Of a stretch of 50,443 nucleotides of DNA, positions 1-7,374 are shown piece after piece; position 1 is the stretch's first letter; each line of letters opens with the position of its first letter. Position numbers and translations under genes: made by a program. The DNA is taken from positions 1-50,443 of the forward strand of contig DHMX01000017.1 in the NCBI GenBank assembly GCA_002406015.1, given 5' to 3'. This DNA is from Lachnospiraceae bacterium UBA4631 (GTDB lineage: Bacteria; Bacillota; Clostridia; Lachnospirales; Lachnospiraceae). Below the pieces are notes generated by a model that ran no database searches, was not told where the DNA came from, and saw nothing but the letters and a program-made list of their open reading frames with translations.

Positions 1-13
1 TAAAAGATGCTAC

Positions 14-48
14 ACAAAAAAACGGCAGGAAATCTCTTTCCTGCCGTT
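14..48 (-). terminator. Rho-independent terminator of thrS
   Basis: A perfect 12-bp stem (21-32 pairing with 37-48, four-base loop) is followed, when read on the minus strand, by a run of seven T. It sits 16 bases beyond the thrS stop codon and is a textbook intrinsic terminator. Confidence 0.92.
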
Positions 49-63
49 CAAACCTATTCCGCC

Positions 64-1830
64 TTATTTGGTTCTTAACTTATTCTTAATCTCCTCGTCT
101 ATCTTCTTCACAAATTCATCCAACGGCATAACGGTTGCATCCTTTTCTCCATGAAGCTTGTAAGAAACGGTTTTCTCTTCCATTTCATTAAAGCCGATTA
201 CCAAAAGATACGGAACCTTCTGTACCTGTGCCTCCCGCATACGGTATCCCAGCTTCTCTGCCCGGTCATCCAATTCTACTCTGACATCTGCTGTATCCAG
301 TGCATCACATACCGTATGTGCATATGCCATCAGTTCCTCATTATCTGTCTTAACCGGCATTACCTTAACCTGTACCGGTGCCAGCCATGTCGGTAAATTT
401 CCTTTTGTTTCTTCCAGAATGTATGCCATAAATCTGTCCAGCGAACCAAGGATTGCCCGGTGAAGAACCACAGGGGTCTTCTTCTCGCCATCCTTATCGA
501 TATATGTCAACTGGAATTTTGCAGGCAGGCAGAAATCCAACTGGCAGGTAGACAAGGTATATTCGTTACCAACTGCCGGCTTTACATTTACATCCAGCTT
601 CGGTCCGTAGAAAGCTGCCTCACCGATTTCTTCCGTATATTCGATTCCCAGTCCATTCATAACCTCACGCAATGCATTTTCAGCGGTATTCCACATTTCA
701 TCATCGTCATGATACTTTGTCTTATTTTCAGGGTCACGCAAGGAAAGCACGCAACGGTAATCTGTAATTCCAAAATCCTTATAGGTACTGAAAATCAGGT
801 CTACCACCTTGGTAAATTCATCCTTAATCTGCTCCGGTGTTACGAAAAGATGTGCATCATTCTGGCAGAAATGTCTGCCTCTCTCAATTCCCTTCAAAGT
901 ACCGCTTGCTTCAAACCGGAAGTCATGTGCAATCTCACCAATCCGAATCGGCAAATCCTTATAAGAATGCATTCTATTTGCATAAATCATCATATGATGC
1001 GGACAATTCATCGGACGCAATACAAAGGATTCTCCCTCTACTTCCATTGCCGGGAACATATTTTCCTTATAGTGGTCCCAGTGTCCGGATGTCTTATACA
1101 GATTCACCGTACCTACACATGGGGTCATAACATGAAGGTAGCCCAGCTTGCGTTCCTTTTCCTTAATGTAATTTTCAAGCTCCTGCCAGATAACGTATCC
1201 CTTTGGAAGGAACATCGGAAGTCCACGACCTACCAAATCATCCACCATGAACAGGTTCATATCCTTACCGATTTTTCTGTGGTCGCGTTCCTTTGCTTCT
1301 TCCAATAATCTTAAATGCTCTTCTAATTCCTCCGGTGTTGGGAAGCATACACCATAGATTCTCTGCAGAACCTTGTTATCCTTATCTCCCTTCCAATACG
1401 CACCGGAATGGCGAATCAGTTTAAAATAGCGGCACAGCTTCACATTGTCCACATGAGGTCCGCGGCAGAGGTCTGTGAAATCCCCTTGCTCATAGCAGGA
1501 AATGGTTCCGTCTTCCAGATTTGAAATCAAATCCAGCTTATATTCATCATCCTTGAACATTTCCATAGCTTCGTCCTTGGAAATTTCTTTTCGGATAATC
1601 TTCTTTCCGGTTTTTGCTATTTTCTTCATTTCCTTTTCGATTGCGGCTATATCTGCTTCATCCCGAATCACATCATCGCCTAAATCCACATCATAGTAGA
1701 AGCCCTCGGCTACTACCGGTCCTACCCAGAATTTTGCCTGTGGATACAGATGTTTGATTGCCTGTGCCATTAAATGCGCGCAGGAATGATTTAATGTCTT
1801 TAACTGCTCGTCTTCCTTGAAATTCACCAT
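64..1830 (-). CDS. thrS: Threonine--tRNA ligase lacking the N-terminal TGS domain
   Basis: Charges tRNA-Thr with threonine in the cytoplasm. The protein (588 residues from the chosen start) begins directly with the N2 editing-type domain, showing the HSCAH zinc-type motif near residue 15. The class II catalytic core follows with motif 2 around the GRHFCQNDAHLF segment, and then the anticodon-binding domain (PVQVKVMPV to the end). Typical bacterial ThrRS is about 640 residues because of an extra TGS domain of about 60 residues; that domain is absent here, a known variant in Clostridia. The reading frame is open 34 codons further upstream, but that part overlaps the T-box terminator. The start at 1830 has an AAGGAG ribosome site eight bases ahead. 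Expression should be controlled by the T-box leader. Confidence 0.97.
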   Translation of the reverse strand: MVNFKEDEQLKTLNHSCAHLMAQAIKHLYPQAKFWVGPVVAEGFYYDVDLGDDVIRDEADIAAIEKEMKKIAKTGKKIIRKEISKDEAMEMFKDDEYKLDLISNLEDGTISCYEQGDFTDLCRGPHVDNVKLCRYFKLIRHSGAYWKGDKDNKVLQRIYGVCFPTPEELEEHLRLLEEAKERDHRKIGKDMNLFMVDDLVGRGLPMFLPKGYVIWQELENYIKEKERKLGYLHVMTPCVGTVNLYKTSGHWDHYKENMFPAMEVEGESFVLRPMNCPHHMMIYANRMHSYKDLPIRIGEIAHDFRFEASGTLKGIERGRHFCQNDAHLFVTPEQIKDEFTKVVDLIFSTYKDFGITDYRCVLSLRDPENKTKYHDDDEMWNTAENALREVMNGLGIEYTEEIGEAAFYGPKLDVNVKPAVGNEYTLSTCQLDFCLPAKFQLTYIDKDGEKKTPVVLHRAILGSLDRFMAYILEETKGNLPTWLAPVQVKVMPVKTDNEELMAYAHTVCDALDTADVRVELDDRAEKLGYRMREAQVQKVPYLLVIGFNEMEEKTVSYKLHGEKDATVMPLDEFVKKIDEEIKNKLRTK

Positions 1831-1863
1831 TGCTATTCTCCTTTGTCTCTTCCTTTTGGGATT

Positions 1864-2120
1864 AAAAAAGCACCCATAGATATGGTTTACATACCTAAGG
1901 GTGCTTATACACGGTTCCACCTTATTTTTCACTCTTTGCTTGTAACGTAAGCTACACGGTAACGCTTCGGCATCACATCGGATTGTAAATGTAAAACCTT
2001 TTACGCACAGCTCAGGAATGGTCTTCTTATATCATTTCCATAAACAGCTTCCACCATTTGCTGTTCTCTCTGGATGTTCCTGATATAATACTCTTTCCGT
2101 CATTGCTTTTCATCTATTAC
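1864..2120 (-). promoter_or_regulatory. T-box leader (tRNA-Thr sensing) of thrS
   Basis: On the minus strand the leader contains the T-box core AAGGTGGAACCGTG (1910-1923), matching the family consensus AAGGTGGNACCGCG. The variable base A would pair with a tRNA whose discriminator base is U. Downstream, 1868-1906 forms a terminator hairpin (AAGCACCC with GGGTGCTT) followed by a T-run, and the core can form the competing antiterminator. A long structured stem I region lies upstream. An ACC triplet in GAAGACCATT (about 2020-2030) is a candidate threonine specifier; this choice is inferred from position only. Uncharged tRNA-Thr would permit read-through into thrS. Confidence 0.9.
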
Positions 2121-2126
2121 GTGTGT

Positions 2127-2155
2127 ATTGTACCACGTATATTTTTTTTCTACAA
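2127..2155 (-). promoter_or_regulatory. Sigma-A type promoter of the thrS T-box leader
   Basis: On the minus strand a TTGTAG -35 box (2150-2155), a 17-base spacer and a TACAAT -10 box (2127-2132) lie just ahead of the structured leader. Confidence 0.7.
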
Positions 2156-2208
2156 TCTTTTTTTCTATAATCTTTTTTGTAATTTTTCTTTGTAATCTTT
2201 TTTATAAT
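2150..2208 (+). repeat. Degenerate AT-rich tandem repeat between genes
   Basis: Four imperfect units of about 12-15 bases with the pattern TATAATCTTTTTT follow one another between the thrS promoter and the end of the next gene. No protein or clear RNA is seen. It may be slippage-generated spacer DNA; the first unit overlaps the -35 box of the thrS promoter. Confidence 0.4.
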
Positions 2209-2210
2209 GC

Positions 2211-2669
2211 TTAATTTTGTTCACCAGCCGCCTGCTCCAGCTTCTTTCTTCGATGCTCCTGTATCTTCCGGTTGATTTTGTCTGCTTCTTCTTTTTCCAG
2301 AAACCATTTAATCAAGTATGACAGTACATCAAAAAACGCAGTTGAAATCAAAATGGCAACATAGCCGAAGGTCGGCAACATTTCTCCTATTACAAATCGT
2401 ATTGCAATATACATGGCAATTTCTAACACAATTAATTCCACTATTCTCTGAATCCAGATTTGTTTTACGGTCATGTCCTCCTTTAAGTAAATCGGTATAC
2501 ATGGCAGCATACAGATAAATGCCAGTCCAAACGGCAAAAAGAAATACAGGAAGCTTATACTGGCATTTCGTACAAAGATGCTTCCAATCACAGCAATTGC
2601 CAAGGTGTTTTCCGCAACAACGGTAATATAATCAAATAAAAATTCCCGAAATGGGTCAAATTCCTTCAT
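2211..2669 (-). CDS. Four-helix membrane protein of the LytTR-associated (DUF3021-like) kind
   Basis: A 152-residue protein with four predicted membrane segments (roughly residues 15-36, 39-64, 76-95 and 100-125) and a charged, lysine- and glutamate-rich cytoplasmic tail. The start at 2669 was chosen because a GGAGG site lies six bases ahead; it overlaps the end of the LytTR gene by 14 bases, so the pair is translationally coupled. Small four-helix proteins next to a LytTR regulator are a recurrent pair in Firmicutes in which the membrane protein is thought to modulate the regulator. Assignment to DUF3021 rests on size, topology and context rather than a recognised motif. The true function is unknown. 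Confidence 0.7.
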   Translation of the reverse strand: MKEFDPFREFLFDYITVVAENTLAIAVIGSIFVRNASISFLYFFLPFGLAFICMLPCIPIYLKEDMTVKQIWIQRIVELIVLEIAMYIAIRFVIGEMLPTFGYVAILISTAFFDVLSYLIKWFLEKEEADKINRKIQEHRRKKLEQAAGEQN

Positions 2670-3114
2670 CACAATCCTCCATAATACAATTTGCAATCTG
2701 CTTTGCGTAATTTCTTGAAATCAATACGTCCTCGCCATTTTCCATTTTTGCATAGAGCCGTCCATTTAATGCTGAACGCACCGAAATAATGCGGTCCACA
2801 TTAATCAACATGGACTTGGAAGCACGCCGGATATACTTTTGTTGGAGATTAGCTTCAACCTGATACAACCGTCTGTGAATCTCATACATACTCTGCTCCA
2901 AATAGGCAAAGACTAATTCTCCGACTGCCTCAAAATACAAAATGTCTTCTACCCGAATATTGACCGCTTCTTTGCTTTCGGTATATCCGATGATGGTCTC
3001 TCCTTTGTGCAGACAATAATCTCTTATTTCTGCAAAATCCCTTGTCAGCTCCATATAGGATAGCGTAATTCCCTCTTCCTCATATGAATCAACTGTAACT
3101 TCTGTTACCTGCAT
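2656..3114 (-). CDS. LytTR-family DNA-binding transcriptional regulator
   Basis: A 152-residue protein whose C-terminal two thirds form a LytTR DNA-binding domain: the DILYFEAVGELVFAYL segment (about residues 57-72), the YEIHRRLYQVEANL segment, FIRRASKS-like YIRRASKSMLINVDRI, and LISRNYAKQI near the end all fit the family. There is no receiver domain, so it is a one-component regulator rather than an AgrA-type response regulator. It is followed in the same operon by a small membrane protein that overlaps its stop codon. The usual targets of such pairs are their own promoter and nearby membrane or surface genes; none can be named from the sequence. Confidence 0.88.
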   Translation of the reverse strand: MQVTEVTVDSYEEEGITLSYMELTRDFAEIRDYCLHKGETIIGYTESKEAVNIRVEDILYFEAVGELVFAYLEQSMYEIHRRLYQVEANLQQKYIRRASKSMLINVDRIISVRSALNGRLYAKMENGEDVLISRNYAKQIANCIMEDCDEGI

Positions 3115-3145
3115 TCCTGTTTATCCTCCTGTCCCTTGATTCCGT

Positions 3146-4483
3146 CTACATTTTTGTTTCACTACTATCTGTCTGTTTTATTCCGCATTTTGCGTCACTG
3201 TTTTTATATACAATCGTGATTTTGTCCTTCATGTCTAAAAATACTTCTACCATAACCGGGTCAAAGTCTGTTCCGCTTCCTTCTTCTATAATACGAAAGC
3301 ATTCTTCAAGTGGCAATGCATCCCGATAACATCTTTTTGCAGACACCGCATCGAATACATCTGCAATTGCCATAATTCTTGCACATAGCGGAATTTCTTT
3401 TCGTACCAAGCCATCCGGGTATCCGCCGCCGTTCCATTTCTCATGATGATGTCTGGCAACTTCGTATGCCATTTCCTCATAGGCATCTTCACCCAGATGT
3501 CCGAAGGTGTGACGAATGATTTTTCCTCCACGCTCCGCATGGGTTTTCATAATCGTATACTCTTCTGCGGTCAGCTTTCCGGGCTTTTGCAAAATTGCAT
3601 CCGGAATTGCTATTTTTCCTATATCATGCATAGGTGCCGCCATCACCAGATTCTGAATATAGTCTGATGTCAACTGATCTTTGTAAAATCCCCGCTTCTT
3701 TAACTCCTCTGCCAGCAATTCAACATAGGCAGTGGTCCGGTGAATATGCCCACCCGTACTGTCATCCCGATTCTCTACCAAGGTTGCAAATCCCTTTATC
3801 ATTTCATCATGATACTTCTGCAGCTTCGTAAACAGCGGATTTTCCTGATTCAGATAAATGCTGATTACCACCATCGTAGGAACCAATGCTGTCATCAACG
3901 CCTCCGGCTTCCACATCTGATACCCGGTTACTCCGGTCGTAACAATAAGATACGTCGATATGCTAATCTGCTTGCGTCTGTCTAAGGTCTTCCATTTATA
4001 TAGAAAAATACCAATCGAAACCAGCATATAGATTGCTACCATTACATAACAGGTATATGCAGATATTCCCATGGAGTAATTGGTTACAACACCCTGTCGA
4101 TAGTGCAACTCCGGCATAAATAGGATGACTACTAAAATATTAATCACCAGAGGCAGCAGCAACAAAATCTGGACTCCTTTTTTTCTCGGAAGCCCCTTCG
4201 TAATATCCAGCATATACAAGAACATCATGAATACCAATACATCCAAGCTAATCAAAAAACACATATGAAGGATACCGTTTAGCAATAGCGGAGTCTGTTC
4301 CAGCCGATTTACTGTATACGCAGTTGCTCCGTCAAACAGAATACTGATAATTCCCATTCCCAAGAGACCCTCAAACAGCCAGTCTCTCGTTTTTTGATGA
4401 TAAATCTGCTTTTCCCGTATGTATATGAAGGTAATGTATAATACAATTATCATACATCCTATTTGCAGCTTACAGTGTTCCAT
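3146..4483 (-). CDS. Membrane-anchored HD-GYP domain phosphodiesterase
   Basis: Likely hydrolyses cyclic di-GMP or a related cyclic dinucleotide. The N-terminal half (about residues 1-215) has seven hydrophobic segments and forms a membrane sensor module. The C-terminal half carries an HD-GYP domain: HIHRT, the HDIGK catalytic metal motif, HAERGG, HHHEKWNGGGYPDG (which contains the diagnostic GYP) and DVFDA. All key residues are present, so it should be active. It stands alone, 31 bases from the LytTR gene and about 150 bases from the kinase gene upstream. A perfect 12-bp palindrome, ATGGTATACCAT (4554-4565), lies about 70 bases ahead of the start and could be an operator. It may oppose the GGDEF protein encoded at 44126-46072. 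Confidence 0.92.
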   Translation of the reverse strand: MEHCKLQIGCMIIVLYITFIYIREKQIYHQKTRDWLFEGLLGMGIISILFDGATAYTVNRLEQTPLLLNGILHMCFLISLDVLVFMMFLYMLDITKGLPRKKGVQILLLLPLVINILVVILFMPELHYRQGVVTNYSMGISAYTCYVMVAIYMLVSIGIFLYKWKTLDRRKQISISTYLIVTTGVTGYQMWKPEALMTALVPTMVVISIYLNQENPLFTKLQKYHDEMIKGFATLVENRDDSTGGHIHRTTAYVELLAEELKKRGFYKDQLTSDYIQNLVMAAPMHDIGKIAIPDAILQKPGKLTAEEYTIMKTHAERGGKIIRHTFGHLGEDAYEEMAYEVARHHHEKWNGGGYPDGLVRKEIPLCARIMAIADVFDAVSAKRCYRDALPLEECFRIIEEGSGTDFDPVMVEVFLDMKDKITIVYKNSDAKCGIKQTDSSETKM

Positions 4484-4633
4484 ATTTTTTCCAGTTCCTT
4501 TATCTTTTTATTGGTGCTTTCTATATACTTCTTCGTGATTCGTTAGTTTATCTATGGTATACCATGCTTTAGATTTCCTCAATGAATTTCAGACAAGATA
4601 CCAGAAATTACGGATGAAATGCATTTTAAGTTC

Positions 4634-5884
4634 CTATCCTGCCATCGGAATCACAACGGTTACTTCAAATAATTCTCCATCTAGCCTTGCATAAATGTCT
4701 CCATGCATCATCCTCATAAGCTTCCGACAGATATACAGTCCTAATCCGGAGCCTGCATTTCCTTCTGTATTTGTTCCACGATAAAAGCTGTCAAATATAT
4801 GCGGAATCTCTTCTACAGACAAGGATGCTCCTGTATTCGTCACAGAAAGCAGTACACAATCCTCTTCGCGGTCACATGACAATCGTATTTCCTTTCCGTC
4901 TCCATATTTAATCGCATTTTCCATTAAATTCTGAAGCACCTCTATCAATCGTTCTGCATCTCCGCAAACAATACAATCCGTATACTCCCCGATTATAAAG
5001 CTCGTATGAATCAGAGACAGTTTATCCTGATAGTAACTCTGTATCTCCGTTATGACCTGTGAAAGATACAGCTCGCGATTATTCACATCCAGTTTCAGAA
5101 AATCATCCCGCGATAATTCCGTAATTCCTGATACATATTGTTCAATCTCATCAACTTTACTGCTAATATCCCTTGCCAGCTCCTGCTGTTTTTCAATTTC
5201 CGTATATAAGCCCTTTTCTAATGCCTGTGCATTCAGCTTGATTACCGATAATGGTGTCTTAATATCATGCGTCAAGGAAAGCAGCATGGTTTTTTGCTTC
5301 CGATACAGCTCCAGTTCGTCTTTTCTTCTGGTTTCCAATTGTTCCCGCAGCAGATTTGTTCCCCATATGAATTTGCCGAAATATTTTGTCTGTTTCTCTT
5401 TAAGGGGAATCGTAAGATTTCCTTTGGATAATTCATACGGTATCTGTTCCAGCTTATGAAATGGTACAATTATCTGCTGCCGGATATAAATTAAAATTCC
5501 AAACACCAGAAGCCCGCAAAAGCCAAGAAGGATATTAACCAGCCACCGCTCCTGCCTTTGCCGGATATTGATTGCATCGATATAGTCAAACCGATAGTAG
5601 TCACCGTCAATCATACGGATACAACTACTATATTCATTGCTTTGATTCACATCCTCTGCGGTTTCACACCGCGTCACCTGCTTCACGTATTGATACTGCT
5701 GCAAATCTATGGATTCGTCCCCCTTCTGGCTATGTATTTCCCGCGAAATCCGTTCAATCTCAACCAGATAAGGGCGGTTTTCGCCGTCTGCATGTTTCTT
5801 TACGCTTAACCATATATTTACCCCTACCGTTACGATTAATAAGAGGATTGCTATTATTATCATTTGCTGTCTGTATTTCTTCAT
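4634..5884 (-). CDS. Sensor histidine kinase of the first exporter operon
   Basis: A 416-residue two-component kinase. A membrane segment at about 8-27, an extracytoplasmic region of about 85 residues and a second membrane segment at about 114-135 are followed by a HisKA domain with the phospho-acceptor His206 in SLTHDIKTPLS. The ATPase domain has an N box (LMENAIKYG), a G1 box ending in HIFDSFYRG and a G2 box GSGLGLYICRKL. The start codon overlaps the stop of the response regulator gene by four bases (ATGA), so the two are co-translated. It lies downstream of an ABC exporter in the same operon, an arrangement typical of systems that sense antimicrobial peptides or cell-envelope stress. The ligand is unknown. 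Confidence 0.95.
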   Translation of the reverse strand: MKKYRQQMIIIAILLLIVTVGVNIWLSVKKHADGENRPYLVEIERISREIHSQKGDESIDLQQYQYVKQVTRCETAEDVNQSNEYSSCIRMIDGDYYRFDYIDAINIRQRQERWLVNILLGFCGLLVFGILIYIRQQIIVPFHKLEQIPYELSKGNLTIPLKEKQTKYFGKFIWGTNLLREQLETRRKDELELYRKQKTMLLSLTHDIKTPLSVIKLNAQALEKGLYTEIEKQQELARDISSKVDEIEQYVSGITELSRDDFLKLDVNNRELYLSQVITEIQSYYQDKLSLIHTSFIIGEYTDCIVCGDAERLIEVLQNLMENAIKYGDGKEIRLSCDREEDCVLLSVTNTGASLSVEEIPHIFDSFYRGTNTEGNAGSGLGLYICRKLMRMMHGDIYARLDGELFEVTVVIPMAG

Positions 5885-6549
5885 TCGAATTTATACCCCA
5901 CACCCCATACCGTTATGATATGTCTCGGCTTCTTTGGCTCCTGTTCCAGCTTACTCCGCAGCCATTTAATATGTACTGTCACTGTCTGTAGCTCCGTATC
6001 GGAATCAGACCCCCATATTTCCCGGAACAGATATTCCTTTGATAATACCTTTCCCTTATTTTCCATGAGAAGAAGCAATAATTCATACTCCTTGACCGTC
6101 ATATCAATCGGCTTATTTTCACAAAACACCTGCTTACCCTGCCGGTCAATTTGAATCTCTCCCGCTGATATAATATCCTTGGCATATCGTCTTTTGAAGA
6201 TACCATCTATCTTTGCCAGCAAAATATCAATATCATATGGCTTTTCTATGTAATCATCCGCTCCCGCAAGCAAACCGTCCAGTTTATTTTCTTTGGTATT
6301 CTTGGCACTGGCAATGATAACCGGGGTATTGCTCTCTCTCCGAATACGGGTCAGAATATCCAGACCATCCATTTCCGGCAGCATCATATCTAAGATTACC
6401 AATCTGGCTCCATATTGTTCATACAGTTTCATTGCCTTCTCACCATTTCCCGCAATACTGACTACATATCCTTTTGCCCGAAGGAAATCGCATAACAACT
6501 GTGCAATCTGTGTATCGTCTTCCACAATCAATATATCGGTTTCGGTCAT
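5881..6549 (-). CDS. OmpR/PhoB-type response regulator
   Basis: A receiver domain (acidic pair EDD near the start, phosphorylation site Asp54 in LVILDMMLPEMDG, conserved lysine in YIEKPYD) followed by a winged-helix DNA-binding domain ending in HIITVWGVGYKFE. The start at 6549 was chosen over an ATG 15 bases upstream because a GGAGG ribosome site lies between the two. It is partner to the kinase that overlaps its stop codon, and sits 22 bases after the ABC ATPase gene. It probably controls the exporter operon it belongs to; no specific binding site was recognised. Confidence 0.95.
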   Translation of the reverse strand: MTETDILIVEDDTQIAQLLCDFLRAKGYVVSIAGNGEKAMKLYEQYGARLVILDMMLPEMDGLDILTRIRRESNTPVIIASAKNTKENKLDGLLAGADDYIEKPYDIDILLAKIDGIFKRRYAKDIISAGEIQIDRQGKQVFCENKPIDMTVKEYELLLLLMENKGKVLSKEYLFREIWGSDSDTELQTVTVHIKWLRSKLEQEPKKPRHIITVWGVGYKFE

Positions 6550-6571
6550 GTTGGTTTCCTCCATTCCATAA

Positions 6572-7339
6572 TTACCAGCCCAGCTCCAGCAACCAATTAT
6601 TCAGGGAACGTTCCCGCTCGCGAAGCGTATTTTCCGATTCATATCTGCCTAAATTATATTCACCCTTAATCGTTCCGTCAACAATGTACAGTACCCGCGT
6701 ACATTTCGCTGCAACCTTTGCATCATGTGTCACCATCATAATCGTTGTTCCTTCCTGATTCAGCCTTACCAGTTCTTCCATTACTTCATTGGATGCGGTT
6801 CGATTCAAGGCACCGGTTGGCTCATCCGCAAAAATAATGGCAGGGTCATTTACCATACTCCGGGCTATGCATGCCCGCTGCAACTGTCCGCCCGATACCT
6901 CATTAATATCGTTATCCGCTATATCCGCAATGCCGAGCTTATGCATAAGTGCAAGCCCTTTTTCTACCTTTTCCTGTCTGGTACTGTTTGTTTTTTTACT
7001 CTGTACCGCAGGCAGGATAATATTATCTAAAATCGGCAGATTTTTCAGCATATACATCTGTTGAAAAATAAAGCCCATATCATTTAACCGCACATTTGCC
7101 AGTTCCTTGTTATCCAGTTTTGTCAAATCCCGATTCCGAAACCGGATGCTTCCACCGGTTGCATCATCCATACCGGATACGGTATAGAGCAATGTGGTTT
7201 TACCGGAGCCGGAGGGTCCCATGATACCTACCATTTCACCCTCCTTCACACTGAAATTCACATTTTTTAATACATGGTTCTGTCTCTTGTCAACAATATA
7301 GGTCTTACATAAATCCGTTACCTCTAATATCTTTTCCAT
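6572..7339 (-). CDS. ABC transporter ATP-binding protein (MacB/LolD-like exporter family)
   Basis: A 255-residue ATPase with Walker A GPSGSGKTT (41-49), Q-loop FIFQQMYML, signature VSGGQLQRA, Walker B IIFADEPTG and the switch histidine in MMVTHDAKV. The sequence is of the MacB/LolD/BceA group that partners FtsX-type permeases. The gene lies 35 bases downstream of such a permease and is followed by the response regulator. The complex most likely exports or detaches peptides or lipids from the membrane; the substrate is unknown. A GAGG ribosome site is nine bases ahead of the ATG. Confidence 0.94.
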   Translation of the reverse strand: MEKILEVTDLCKTYIVDKRQNHVLKNVNFSVKEGEMVGIMGPSGSGKTTLLYTVSGMDDATGGSIRFRNRDLTKLDNKELANVRLNDMGFIFQQMYMLKNLPILDNIILPAVQSKKTNSTRQEKVEKGLALMHKLGIADIADNDINEVSGGQLQRACIARSMVNDPAIIFADEPTGALNRTASNEVMEELVRLNQEGTTIMMVTHDAKVAAKCTRVLYIVDGTIKGEYNLGRYESENTLRERERSLNNWLLELGW

Positions 7340-7374
7340 ACTTTTATACCTCGTTTCCTAATTCTTAATGTTTT

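Noticed and set aside
460..1308. A 282-codon open frame on the plus strand opposite thrS
   Set aside because: It lies wholly antisense to a clearly recognised gene and its product has no protein-like features.
4554..4565. The palindrome ATGGTATACCAT as a defined operator
   Set aside because: It is a perfect 12-bp palindrome upstream of the HD-GYP gene, but no promoter boxes or second copy support a specific role; it is mentioned only with the gene.
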